Source: Isoetes taiwanensis (lineage: Eukaryota > Streptophyta > Lycopodiopsida > Isoetales > Isoetaceae). Taken from it: DNA of 64,000 bases. A program made the translations under genes and the position numbers. Numbering within the stretch: the stretch's first letter is position 1; the number at the start of each line of letters is the position of its first letter. The stretch covers positions 4,857,945 to 4,921,944 of the forward strand of contig JAJEKV010000023.1 of assembly GCA_021234155.1 (NCBI GenBank), in the 5' to 3' direction. Shown here one piece after another: positions 11,530 to 23,432 of the stretch. The notes beneath the pieces are model-generated. The model worked only from the letters and a program-made list of their open reading frames with translations, did no database searches and had not been told where the DNA came from.

Positions 11530-14360
11530 TTACGTGTGATGAAATGTTTTGAGGCGAAAACCATTAACCAATGTAGGTAATGGAGTGCCATCTAACTCTG
11601 CCCGGTTGGAAAACTTGGGTCTAACCACTTGAACAATTTGATAAGGGCCAAGCCAAGCGAAACTTGAGTTTACCCGGGAAAATTTTTGTACTGGAATCAT
11701 AAAGAAGAACCAAATCGCCTTCTTTGAATGTTTTGTCTTCAGGCGTTTGTCATGTAAAGATTTTTGCAACCATTTGTCCATGAAGAACACGAATATAAGC
11801 ATCCCTTGAAGTTCATCCAAACTGTTCTAATTGATAGACCCTTTCTTTGAGTGCGGCGGTGGATTATGAGCGTGTAGCGGTTGAAAAGCGAGTGTTGGAA
11901 GGATGTATTCAAGCGGCATGAGAGCTTCGACCATAAACCAATTTAAAAGGAGTGTGACCCGGTAGCAATCTTGAAACAAGTATTGTAGGCCCAAAGAACA
12001 AGAGGGAAGTTTTGTCGCCGGTCTGTGCGGGAAGCGTCACAAATTTTCTTAAGAATGGTGACCGGAGTTTTGTTGGTGCTACGCCAACCCATTACCTTGA
12101 GGATAGTAAGGTGTGCTCTTGTGATGATGTATCGGGAGATAATCCGTCAGCTCCTTGATAGTATGATTGATGAAATGGACACCACGATCTGACCAACTCG
12201 TGGGGCAGCCGAATCGCGTGATAATTTGTTGATAGAGGACCCTAGGCGTGGCTTGCTGCGGTGTTATGCGGAAGTGCACAAGCTTCCGCCCATTTGGTAG
12301 CGTGGTCGGTGAGAACCCGAATGTAGCAGACGCGGGTGTGCCGCGCAGGAGGATCTATAGGTCCCACAAAGTCCATTCCCCATTCTTTGAAGGGGAAGTG
12401 GCGTGGCGACCGGTGTCAAGGGAAGAGCGTCACGGGCGTGGGGCCCCCCACCGGGCAAGCGTCCCACACGTCTTGGCGTGGGCGTGAGCATCTTTGAAGA
12501 GCGTGGGCCAAAAATACCCAGCTAGAAGGATTTTTGCGTGCGTGGTGTCACCATGAAAATGACCACCACCTAGCCCTTGATGAGCTTCTCGAACAATATC
12601 ACGGAACTTCATGAGGTAGAACACGCGTCGAAGGATGGTGTCCTTACCCTTTTGTAGAGATGTCCCGCAACCATGGTGTAGTCCACGGACCTCGCGGAGA
12701 AATTGATGGCGGCAGGATTGTCGCTTGGCGGTGAGAGAGGCGTCTCGTCTTACGGTGGAAGAGCACGTGAGGAGGAATGCTGGCTGAAAATCATGGAACC
12801 AATGTGGTGTTGCCGTGACTAAAAAGAGTTGAGCATCGGGAAAGGCGCCACGAGACTCGGTTGAGGGATCATCGTGTGGATGCGTGAAAGATAATCCGGG
12901 GCGACATGAGATTTTGCGGCCTTATGAACAATTTCAAAAGGAGCAAATTCTTGGAGAAGAAGGACCCAACGAGCAATGCGGCCCGTGGGCGTGGACTTGT
13001 TGATCAAATAAAGGAGTGCTTGGTGGTCCACAAAGAACTTGATTTGACTGCCCAAAAGGTAGTGACGGAGGCGTTGGACACGTAAAATGAGACCCAAAGC
13101 TTCACGCTACGCGGGCGAGAATAGTTGCGCTCGCCAGTAATTGAGTTTTCTGGTGGCGAGCGATTTGGTTTGTCGATTAAGCGCGATCATATTCTTGAGA
13201 AAGAACAGCTCAATAGCAAACGCCGGAGACATCTACATGAACATGAAAGGGCTTGTCCCATTGAGGAGGAACAAGAACGGTGCTTCGAGTAAGCAAAAGC
13301 TTTAGCTGTTGGAAGCGACATCCACACGGGAATTCAAAGCCGGTGGATTCGATCACCCGTGAGTTTATGAATGGGATCTGCAATGGTCGCTAGTCCGGTA
13401 TGAAGGTGGAGTAATAATTGACCTTACCGGGAAAGAGCGTGTCTCCTTGATATTGGCCGGTGCTTGAGCCTTGAGCACACAAGCGATTTTGGCGGGATCG
13501 TGGTGATACCCGCTTTGGCGACAACATGGCCTATGAGAACACCGAGGAGGTGGACGCAAAGGTGCATTTTCGGGATTGAGACTAATCTTGGGACTCATCA
13601 CATTTCGGAAGGCGAGTTCCAATTTATCCAAATGGTCAGCCATGGGCGTAGGGAGAGAAGTCATCTTGAAAAATTTGCAAGAAGGGATTTTCCTTCATGA
13701 AATCATGAAAAGCGAGAGCATGATGCGTTGAAACGTTGATGGAGAGTTTGATAATCCAAAAGGAACCACCTTGTAGGCAAAAAGTGCTTACCGGGGTGGT
13801 GAAAGTAGTCTTGAGTTGATGATTCTTTGATTGAGATCTGATTGTAGCCGAGAAAAACCATCCATGAAGGAGTACATCTCATGTCCAGCCACCTCTTCGA
13901 ACACGGTGCGTGAAGGGAAGTGGAAAAATGATCACGCTCCGTGGCTGATTGAGTTTCCGGTAGTCCACACGGGGGCGGATCTTACCATTGTGTTTGAGGG
14001 CAATGGCGATGGGGCTCACCCATTGAGAATGTTTGACCTCATAGATCAAACTGCGACAAGGAGTTTATCAATTTCCGCCTTGGCGTGATCCGCGGTAATT
14101 AGGGTTGAGCGATGCTTGTCGTTGCTAAAACCGGTCGTGCATCCGATTTGGTAGGAATGGTGAGTTCCCCCAAGCGTTTGTTGATTCCCCGAAGATCTCT
14201 GTAACTCGGCGAAAATGTGTTTGAATTTTTGAACGACAGCGGCCTGATTACGATAAGGGGCGGAAGATTTAAGCAATGCGGACGGGTTGATTGTTGCCCA
14301 CGTCCACGATCTCGACCACGGAGTCCGAATATGGGGTATTACCGGTATCCTGGACAATGT
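11530..14360 (-). pseudogene. Ty3/gypsy pol: reverse transcriptase, RNase H, integrase (decayed)
   Basis: Domains run right to left. RT starts near 14360 with HAKAEIDKLL, then SQWVSPIAIALKHNGKIRP near 14020, and NVMSPKISLNPEN near 13600. RNase H lies at 12819-13097 (RHYLLGSQIKFFVDHQALLY, then SHVAPDYLSRI). The integrase zinc region is at 12430-12624 (REAHQGLGGGHFHGD with a later C). The integrase core is at 12079-12279 (SDRGVHFINHTIKELTDYL, then STPYYPQGNGLAE). The pol end is at 11530-11820 (LGPYQIVQVV, ELDGTPLPTLVNGFRLK). The order RT-RH-IN defines Ty3/gypsy. Frequent stops and shifts show it is inactive. Confidence 0.87.
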
Positions 14361-14461
14361 GTGCGGGAGGTTGGAGCATAACCGGATCGTGGCACTGCGT
14401 GGTAAAAAAGGGGTTGGCCGAGTTTCATCCAGCCAGAGGTTGCTTCATGACGGCGTGTACA

Positions 14462-15421
14462 TCAACGGGGAGTTGCGGGGAGGTTCAAGCATCGAAAAGT
14501 GATCAACACGTTGGATTCGATTGCAAGGAGCGGGTAAGGGTCAAGCAAAGCAGCCACAGCCTGGTCCTGATCAAGAGTCATTTCTCCCCAAGGATCAGCA
14601 TATTCGGGGTAGGATGACAGAGGCGGTTTCGCGGTGGAGCCCGAACTTGATAAATATTCTCGAGCTTCTTGAATGCGGTAATGCGAGAGAGAGGGTTCCG
14701 CATGTTCAACAGAAATGATCCTGCCTGTTTGCAAGTCCATGGTGGCATTGAGATGACCATCAGTGATGACTAACTGGTCCGTGGCCCAGTAATGGATACT
14801 CTTGGCCTGGCGGAGAAAAGGTCTGCCGACCAACATTTCATAGTCACCTGGATCTTCGCCAGCTTTCCAAACTCCAAATTCCATGGGGAAGCGGAGATCA
14901 CCGATGTTGATGTGAAGAAGAGGTGTGACGCCTTGAGGTCGCGTGATATGGCCATTAGCCAACTTGATGTCATATGGGGCACGAAAGAGTTGTGTGATGC
15001 CCATTTGTTTGCAGAGTTTATCCGTGATGAGATTGACTGCGCTACCTCCATCTATTTGAACATGGTTGACTTGCTGATTACCCACCGTGGCATGGACCGT
15101 GGGTGTAGAGGTAGCCACAGCCCCAACTAAAACAGTTGGGAGTGGTAACTGGTCCTTGAGAGCAGGACAGAGTTTCAAAATGGTTGCCAAGCTTAAAGGA
15201 ATTTTGATCTTGGCTAGCTCCTCTTGGAGTTCTAGAGGCACATGAGAAAAAGGATCTGCTGGTTCCACGGGTGCTGGAGTGCGTGGTAGTGAAGCAGCAA
15301 CTTCTTTGAGTAAGTCAACCTCTGCAGCAATATTGGGATACGTCTGAGAGCGTGGAGGTTGAGATGTGGAAGGTGTATCTGGTCTTTGTTGAGCTCTGAT
15401 GGTGGCATGAACATTTGCCAA
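14462..15421 (-). pseudogene. Ty3/gypsy aspartic protease region
   Basis: A 319-codon open frame carries the retropepsin-like motif VQIDGGSAVNLITDKL (DGG in place of DTG/DSG, a form common in plant gypsy elements). This is followed by IKLANGHITRPQGV, then FGVWKAGEDPGDYEMLVGRP, the usual downstream beta-strand and flap segments. Upstream residues form a Pro-rich linker to gag, and downstream residues lead towards RT. It is the best-preserved part of this element. Confidence 0.8.
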
Positions 15422-17245
15422 TGTGCGCCTTGGCTGACTTGCATGAGGTTCAAAATGCTTTGGCGAACTTTTGGCATGACATGTGGCATGAGCTTCTCCA
15501 AGTCAGGTGCAAAGTGAACCTTTTTTTCGTCCTCATGAGGAATGGTGTCAACTGCAAAGGCAGGTTGCGGGCCATTCGGAATAATGGTCAAGGGACGTGA
15601 CGTCCTGGTCTGGCGTGAAACTAAACCAACCCAATTTGACGGCTGGACTGGAGGATTAAGTGCCTGAAAAATTTCCTCCTGTGCTTGTCGATCCGGTGAG
15701 GTTGATTTCTTTGGAGCTGGTTGATAAGCGTGATTGCTTTGAGGCGCCACGGGTGGCTTCTTAAGAACTGGTCTCGGGCCTTGTTTGCCATTAGCAATCC
15801 GAGTTGGTAAGCCGGAGGCGGACCCGATGTGGTCTGATTTGTGCCGGGAAGCCGCACACGAACTTGTGGAAGTTGAGGACACGCCGTGGTGGTATGACCC
15901 CATTCTTGGATGTGATAACACCGAAGCTTTAGAAGGATCAAAAGGAGCGTGGGTTGGGTCCCGTTGTTGCCTCTGTTGTCGATAGAGTTGAGTGGGTTGC
16001 TTTTGAAGTGGTGGCTGGGCCGATAGTGCGATTATTCTTGCCGAGGTGTGGTTTGTACTTGATAAACTATTTTGTTGCTTGAACGGTGTGGGATGAGTGC
16101 GAGTGCACTCTTCCGTGGCATGATTGCACATGTTGCATCGCTTGCAATGAGGCGGGCCATTGGTGGAGTTGCACTCATTTGCCAAATGGCCTTGGTATTT
16201 GCAAATATGGCACCGTGATCCGACCTCGGCCGTGGATTAGCGTGTTGAGGTGAAGCAATCGCCATGCGGGAACCATGATAGGTGGAATGAAGCGGGAGCT
16301 CTTGAAGAGCCACGGGGGGGAAACATTGATCCGAGTGATTGACAAGGTTGATAGCCTGCTCCAAAGTCTTGGGACGCAGTATTGATCATGAGTCGAATAG
16401 CTGGAGGAAGTCCTTGGAGAAACCAGACCAAAAACGGCTCGTGTGGGGTACTCCTTGAGCTTACTTAGCGAAGAATGTGAAGTCGATCCGCAAAATCCCG
16501 GAACTCGTGGGCTCTTGTTGCGATTCATTGAGTTGCTTGAGATGAAGTTGATCATCATCCGTGGTCCCATAATGAGACGAAAAGCGATTCGCATTTCCGG
16601 ACCGGTCTTGTTTCAATGGCTTTTGTTGGACATGAGCCATTGATGAGGAGAGCCACGCAGGGTGGTGGAAAAGATGTGGAATTTCAGTTGAGGTTGCGCA
16701 TGACCATTTAGGACAGCTAGAGCCTCAAATTCTTCCATGTGGGCCTGAGCACTTTGGTCTAAGGGTTTGCCTTTCGTGTTGCCAAAGGTGGGATAAGTCG
16801 GGTTTAGTCCGAAAGGTAGATGTGAAAGTGCTTGGCTGGACAGGAACAGTATAGTGAGGATATTGAGGTTGAGTTGGATGTGGCATGGTGCCTGAAGGAC
16901 CCTGATGAAGGGGTGACTGCGGTTGAGGAACTGAAGTTGCTTGAGCATTGGTTTTGAGATCTGTAAGGTTGTAAAACAGTGAAGGGCGTGGGAAATGTAG
17001 GGAAAGGATATTCTGGGTAGGCTTAAAAAGAGACTTGTGGATATCCTTGCCCACCCGGGAGATGATGGTTGTGAAGGAAGAGGCGTATGGCCCCGAAGAA
17101 TGATGGATGTAGGCATATTCAGGTGTATGAAAGTACTGGTTGAGAAGGTTGAGGCTGATAGGGCTCCCCGATAGTGATGAGGTGGCCCGAGGTTGTGAGC
17201 AATGTTTGCACGCTTGGGGCGGGAACGGGGCCGAGGCAGGGACAC
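15422..17245 (-). pseudogene. Ty3/gypsy gag with zinc knuckles (frameshifted)
   Basis: The capsid-like segment MEEFEALAVLNGHAQ followed by FSTTLRGSPHQWL lies at 16613-16745. A helical continuation in another frame (QLHLKQLNESQQ) lies near 16540. Nucleocapsid zinc knuckles follow: CHICKYQGHLANEC and CNMCNHATEEC at about 16100-16220, and CYHIQEWGHTTTAC at about 15870-15930. The long His/Pro/Ser-rich N-terminal part is spread over several frames. This is gag of the same element as the pol at 11530-14360. The leader 17246-17454 shows no clear primer binding site. Confidence 0.72.
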
Positions 17246-17454
17246 GAGGGGTTGGTGGCGCTGACCGAGCCCTAGACCAGAAGATGGCCTCCCTCTATGT
17301 CATAAGCGAGATCCATACATGTCGCGAGCAGGTTTCCCACGCCGATGGCGCCCAAGCGAGAGGCCGTTCGAGAAAGGAGTTCTTCCGGGCGTGAAATTTC
17401 GGACGAACATGGCTGTAAGAAAGTAGGATGGAATCAGACCGGCGGCGGCGGCGG

Positions 17455-17510
17455 TGTTTGGGGTGCGGGTTGGGGGAACTCTGGAAGACGAGCCCCCCTA
17501 TGAGGACCCG
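17455..17510 (+). repeat. Second copy of LINE coding sequence flanking the right gypsy LTR
   Basis: The 56 bp before the right LTR match 6977-7030, the LINE coding sequence flanking the left LTR (encoding the GNSWKTALCEDPW-type segment). An ordinary LTR element should have its own leader here, not host flank. So either the LTR begins earlier than I place it, or the region was rearranged. Confidence 0.55.
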
Positions 17511-18003
17511 TGGATCTAACAGGGAGAGTCAGGGGGACTATGTCACGTGGGATTTGCAAGAAGAAGAAGAAGAAGAAGAAAACAGAACAAATGAGAGGAA
17601 AATGATAAGCTTCCTTGATATCAATGATGAACATACATGAGCTCGCGAATAGAGAGAAGAACCGAAAGGAGACAAGACTCAAAACTCATCTAGAACTCAT
17701 GTGCGAGCTCTAGTCATATATATAGTACAATGGCCTTGGGCCCAATATAGACACTCACGACGATCTCGGTGCCGACTCACGGAAGGAGGCCCGATTTTGA
17801 GGAATGTGGTGCCTCTTGAAGTGCCTAGAATCATGCCGACGCTTGAGGCGGTGTGGGCCGTCACTTGTCCGAAGCGCGCCTCTTGATAGGCTTTTGACTG
17901 CGTGGTCTGCCGCTTGGTCTTCTGGCTGAGCCTTTGATGGCTGACCGTGGTGGCCCGAGGATCCTTGAGCTTGACCAGTGCATGTCGTATGCATGAATAG
18001 TCA
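17511..18003 (-). mobile_element. Gypsy LTR (right copy, 5' LTR), outer end truncated
   Basis: Repeats 7031-7551, including the purine-rich tract, the TTCCTTGATATCAATGATGA block and the GCATGAATAGTC block. The last 27 bp present at the left copy (7525-7551) are missing, and LINE coding sequence resumes directly. The expected target duplication is therefore not visible. Confidence 0.7.
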
Positions 18004-19178
18004 CATGCGGAAGGCCACGGGACTACGATCTCCGGCCTTTCCAACATGCATCCCCTTTTCTCACAGGGGTATTGCGGGCTTGGGATCATGTGCGTGTGCT
18101 CTTCCAGCTAGATTATGCCTCAATTTATCACCACTCTTCTCCTTTCTTGTGGGTTCCTCTACCCCCCAAGCACTTGCCCTTGGCTGCCACTGCATGCATG
18201 CTCTGGGGCCAGAGCCGTTGGAGGCGAGCTCTTTGTGCTCACCTTGGAGGATTGGTATTGGGATGGTCAGCTAGCCGTGGGAGTTCTTTCGAGCTCACTT
18301 TCGCTGAGGGGCGATGTGTAGGGCTATCCGGGAACACGTGGCGGGGAGTATTCCGCTACACATACCTATAGTCCCTCAGGATGATGTGGTGGTGCAGGTT
18401 TGGAAGGTTTATCCAAATGTTGTGTCTTCTTGCTTTGTGCGGTCTTCTTCTTAGGGTGTTTGGCTATTCATGACACACCGCCCCCCGTGCAAGTGGTCTC
18501 TGCGGCTTAGGGTTTCGATGGCGCTTCGGTTTGGGCGTGGACATGGAGCTCACTTCCCCACCAAAGCTTCGTGGCGGTGGTGCTGCACCGTATCGAGGGT
18601 GAATGCCCTTGTGAGTCGGTTTTTAGGGGTGTGAGCCCTCTCTGTCCTTGTTGTGGCCTTCATCGTGAGACCGTGGAGCATTATGCGGTTTTATGCCCCC
18701 ACTTGCGGGCTGCCACGGGATTGGGTTAGGGCTCGTGTCGGGTGAGATTGACTAGCCGCCATTCTTTGCTTCATATGTATCCTGGTGCTTGGCCGCTCTT
18801 GCGGCAGCAAGCCTTGCATCTGTGCGTGGCTTGGTTGGTGTGGCTGATTTGGAAGCAGCGGCGGTCGTGGATCTTTTAGGGGATTCAGCAGCCTGCAGTC
18901 TCTCTGATTCCTCGACTCAGGTACAAGCTATTTCAAAGCTTTCTGGTGTTCCCCGGATTAGTAGAGCGGAAGTTTGCCATTTGGCGGGACTTATTGGATG
19001 TTGTAGATGGTGATGGTCGATTTGTACAGCAGTAGAGTTGCAGTTTTTCTGTGACTTTGTTGTGGAGTGTCGATGTATCACTATCTCTTTGGGGCAGTTC
19101 TCCTTCCTCCTCACTTGCTTTGTAACATTACCATTCTTTTAATATATTGATGACACAGTTCTTCAAAAAAAAAAAAAA
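18004..19178 (+). mobile_element. L1-type LINE, 3' part with poly-A tail
   Basis: Coding text resumes in phase with L1-type C-termini: DYDLRPFQHASPFLTGVLRA, then WDHVRVLFQLDYASIY. A zinc-finger-like cysteine/histidine cluster near 18630-18720 (CPCCGLHRETVEHYAVLCP) is the zf-RVT module typical of plant LINEs. The 3' untranslated end runs to an A14 tail at 19165-19178, after which minus-strand copia sequence resumes. I could not identify target-site duplications for this LINE. Confidence 0.8.
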
Positions 19179-19208
19179 CGTTCTTGCCTTTAACTAGAAT
19201 ATGCAAAC

Positions 19209-20853
19209 TGTGACGCTCCCTGCTAAATATACGGCGCCCGGTCGTACATTCCGCAGGAAATCCCCCATCCGGTCCTTGACCGCACGGGCCCTCCGTCTAT
19301 CCCGCACTCTGAGATGACCCTAGTGCAGGAAGGGGACACGAAGGTGTCTTGCGTGCCCTTCCCCTATGGGCTCCTATCACAGCGGAAGCATAAACAACGT
19401 CAGAACTAGCAATAACAATACATCATGCTACCTCGAAGGGTAGCCCATCCACATATCCACAATTACAAGGAAGATAATCATATGCCATAAAACATGAGAG
19501 CTCCTACCCATGGCTCCGACTCATAAGGAGGATGACTGACCGGCTAGGCCTCAAGATAGAGCAGACCGAGTCATAACAATGGCGGGGCTGGCTATAGACA
19601 ATGGCTAGGGTTGACCACTCCATCCGCCCCTCCTGTGCATACTTTGCAGAATGAGCTAGATCGGGCCCTGGCATGACTCTAGCCTTCCGGATACGCAATC
19701 CCATGGCATCACCCATCGGGACTACTCCAGGTTGCATCTCCCCGGTCCGATGAGGCGGGAAGTATTGCATCTCCCCTTCCCAGGGTCTAGAGGTTCCACG
19801 GGCGGTTAGAGAATCGTGGCGACACACGATTCGTACCCGACTTAACCCCCCCAAAACAGGAGCCAAGCCGGCACTTGCAACTCCTGAGAGGCAGGGCGAC
19901 ACCATTGCCCCAGGAGGTGTCAGACCCATGCCCGGCCCACACAAGGTGACCGGCCATAAGCCTAGCCCGCTATGGGATCCCTAGTAGCCACGCTCAACAG
20001 GGATCCCCCATCCGTATTGCCTCTAGCCCCGTTGTGTAGTGCTGAGTCACATCATAGCCCCAATAGCCCGGTGGGCTCGTATGCACAGGCCGCAACTAAT
20101 AGGAACTAAGGGATCTAAACTAGAAGCATACCACATATGGCCCTAGGTCTCTACCCCCCTTCCCAATACAAGAGGAGCAAACATGATCAACCAACATCAT
20201 ATAACATCATATCATGATAATCATAATAAGAACATCTTAACCTAATCATACATATCTAACTTACAGTTAGGGTTCCTTGATTAGGGTTCAAGATGTTGAA
20301 TAAGGGTTCTAGGATGGCTCTACTCTAGATACGAAATACTAACCAATCTGGAGTGCTAACTTCCAGATGATCTACCAAGAACACTACTCTACATACCTGC
20401 TCCAGAAGCACTCCCTCCCAATCCTGGCATCTCCATGGTCTTCGAATTGGTCGAAGCTGCACTTGCTCCAAGATCGAATCCACACTCCGGGGGCTGCTGC
20501 ACTAGCCTATGCCACAACAAACGGTGCTCGAAACGGAGTTTCGAGTGCGTAGATGAGTCTCAGGGTGCGAGGGTCAGGAAAAGAGGTCTAGGCTTAGGGT
20601 TTGTGCTAATATAAGATAGGGTCCACATGGGATGCCACGTGGCCCCAATGGGGTGGAGTCGTGTTGCGGTTGCCCAATAGGATAAGTCCATGTGGAAATG
20701 GGCCTTATCCTAAGGTTATCTAAGTTAAGCATTTAACTTAGATGTGCACCCATTGCCACTTCCTAAGGTATACAAGGCTACAATGGTAGACTTGTATAGT
20801 GACGGGTCCAGGAATATACATATTTATGGCGTATATTCCCCTGGAACGTCACA
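19209..20853 (-). mobile_element. Solo LTR with intact 5-bp target duplication
   Basis: The 1645-bp segment begins TGTGACGCTCCC and ends GGAACGTCACA (TGTGAC...GTCACA inverted ends). It is flanked by the direct repeat CAAAC at 19204-19208 and 20854-20858. No internal region is present, so it is a solo LTR left by LTR-LTR recombination. It shares block order and end sequences, in reverse orientation, with the LTRs of the element at 31866-42947. The insertion interrupts the copia protease region. Confidence 0.88.
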
Positions 20854-20969
20854 CAAACTCTCTTTTCCAAGTCTGAATAGCTTTGCAATCCACACTTGGC
20901 TCAATGCATTTTAACATATCAGGCGAGCTCACTATGGAGACTTCAGCTCCAGAATCTACAGTCAAGGTA
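20854..20969 (-). pseudogene. Ty1/copia protease fragment
   Basis: Minus-strand reading gives LTVDSGAEVSIVSSPDML, the DSGA active-site motif of copia aspartic protease, directly downstream of the gag frame. It is cut by the solo LTR. The few codons on the other side (19179-19208) continue the element up to the LINE insertion. Confidence 0.75.
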
Positions 20970-21940
20970 TTAGTTTTGTCCAAATTTTCTTTTCACATTA
21001 ATTTTTGAGATGTAATGCTCGTTTTTGGAAAAAGATTTGCAAGTACTTACTTCTTCTGTAAGAACTCCCACGGTCGGCGCTTTCGTCTCAGATGTCTCTC
21101 CAACTGCTGCCACCACAGTCTGTCCCCTTCCACGACCAAATGAACTATGACCATGTCCTCGGTTCCATTTCCCTCGATTCGGACATTCTACCTTGATGTG
21201 ACCAAATTCCTCACATCTGTAGCACTGTATTCTCCACCTTCCTCTGCCTCTTCCGCGGCCTCGACCTCTCTCTTCGCTTGGTTCTCTTGCATACAAGGTA
21301 ATAGGGTGTTCCTCTGTCTCCATTGCTGCCACGGTTTTTCCCTCGAAAACCCTTCGGGGCGGGGGTTTTTTAATCCGGGCAGTAATCCGCTTGCTGCGTT
21401 TTTGTATTGGGTCCCATAGACCGATTGGTCTCCGTGGACGATAAAAGTAACTTCCTTCCTTCCTTCCTTCCTGGTATTGGTTTCACCAAAACCTCCTGCT
21501 CAAGCTCTGTCCTAATCGCTTCTATTGCTTCATCCAGAGTAGATATAGTCCTTCTGACTAATATAGTAAGATCTTTAAACGAAATTTGAAATGCTCTGGT
21601 TAAGGCCAATACCTCCTGTTGGTCATTATAATGCGCTCCAGCTCCTTCCAAATCATGCAACAACAATCTAAGGTTTCGTATTAAACCTCTCAAATCATCA
21701 CCTTTTTTGAATTGCAGGTTGCACAATTTCATTTCCAGGATATCGATCTGCGTCGACGTCTTTTCCTCATATCTTTTTAAAAGATACTTCCATATTTCCC
21801 TAGCCTGTTTGTGCTGAATTTCAAGCACAATATCACCACCCAGCTTTGCCATGGTTATAGCTTTGGCAATCTCCCCCCTTTCGTCATCTGAAATCCGATC
21901 TTCCTGAGCTTCCTCAGGCTCTGATGCAAGTAACTATCTT
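20970..21940 (-). pseudogene. Ty1/copia gag with CCHC zinc knuckle
   Basis: The capsid part (21370-21852) contains AREIWKYLLKRYEEKTSTQI, then LCNLQFKKGDDLRGLIRNL, typical of the copia gag UBN2-type domain. After a frame change the nucleocapsid part follows: an Arg-Gly repeat and CYRCEEFGHIKVEC, a classical CX2CX4HX4C knuckle (near 21200-21240). The N-terminal end near 21940 is truncated and no copia LTR is recognised. A CCTT microsatellite lies inside the coding region near 21455-21472. Confidence 0.85.
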
Positions 21941-23432
21941 CAAGGATGCACCAAATATAATATCTATGAAAATCAAGTTCTCTGAGACACAATTACGTTG
22001 ATAAAAAATTAAAATGTTATAGAAAAATAAGGCCACACTATGTATATTCACACACACTATATACTACACATACCTAATACCATATTCATATGGCCAAATT
22101 TAATTGCAAACTCTAAGAATCTAACTTTATTTTGCACAAAGAGAATAAAGACAATAATTAATACTACTTATTAATACTGTAAGTCTAATTGCACAAACAC
22201 GGCATACCCTTTTTGGTGCAACAATCTATCAGAACTTGTTTATTGGCTACTTTCAAATTGTTAACAAATGCCTTCTGCCTAGACCACTGCACCATTAACG
22301 ACATATACTATTACTTCAAATCTGAATGCGACAAAATAAATAGCAACAATGAAAACTCTAGGATCTAACTTTATTTTTTCGAAGAGAATAAAGACAATAA
22401 ATACCGCTAACTTATTAATACTGTAAGTCTAATTGCACAAACACGACACATACCCTTTTTCGTGCTGCAACATATCAAAACTTGTTCTATGGCTACCTTC
22501 AAATTGTCAACAAATGCCTTCTGTCCAGACCACTACAATGGGAATGCCATGTACCATCTTCAAATCTAAAAGCAACAAAATAAATAGCATCAAATGCATC
22601 TTTGAATCTGTATGAAATTTCACTTATTTACCAATTACCTTCCATACTTATTTTCCAACCTATTTTTCATCAATTGTGTGATAAGATAGACTTGCCTTGA
22701 ACTATTCTCAAAAAATCTATATATGCAGTTGCCAAGTGATGCGAAAAAAGGTTTTACCCTGCACGGAACATCAAAGCATGCACCGAATTCGCAAGGTGTA
22801 AAGCATGCACTGAATTCGCAAGCTAGATGGTTGTTCTTAAATTAATAACATATGAAGAATGGCATTTAAACTGGAGTACAGGACCTGGCTAGCAAGAGCT
22901 TTTGATATCAATCTGCTTATTGAAGCGCCCATGGCATTAGAAGGGGCAGAAGAAAGACATGTTGCAGCACATGCCATAGAACTTAGAAATACCTGAAAGA
23001 AACAAATATATCAAATTTCTACCTTTGATTTTTGCATCATTGAGCAGCCTAAATGCACAATAAAGGGACCAAATCCAAGGGATCAAAATCAACTTAAACC
23101 CACATCTGCAAGAAACAACATGCATTGTACAAAGAATATAGATTTTACATCTCTTGACAAAATACTGACCTCTTGTGCCATAACAAAAGCATTTTCAAAT
23201 GATCTTCCACTGCTTAAAAATACCTTGCTTACGCATCAAATGCCCAACAGAGTCAAAACCTATCCAAAAATGTCCTTTGCATTATCCAGCGAAGATCACT
23301 TATATTAGGTATAACCCATGTAAAAATCTATCATATCTTCAACATATCCTCAAATGCTCATAAAAAGATTTTGTTCATCCAAAAATGAAATGCATATAAG
23401 TCTAGGAATCGTTGCTGTTAGTACATCTGCTG
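21941..23432. other. No recognisable gene; local imperfect duplication
   Basis: AT-rich sequence. Two similar blocks (about 22120-22330 and 22365-22590) share the run reaching attaatactgtaagtctaa and flanking text, indicating an old local duplication. If the ARID gene at 23433-24506 is intact, this would be intronic. I found no HMG-box or further ARID exon here. Confidence 0.45.
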
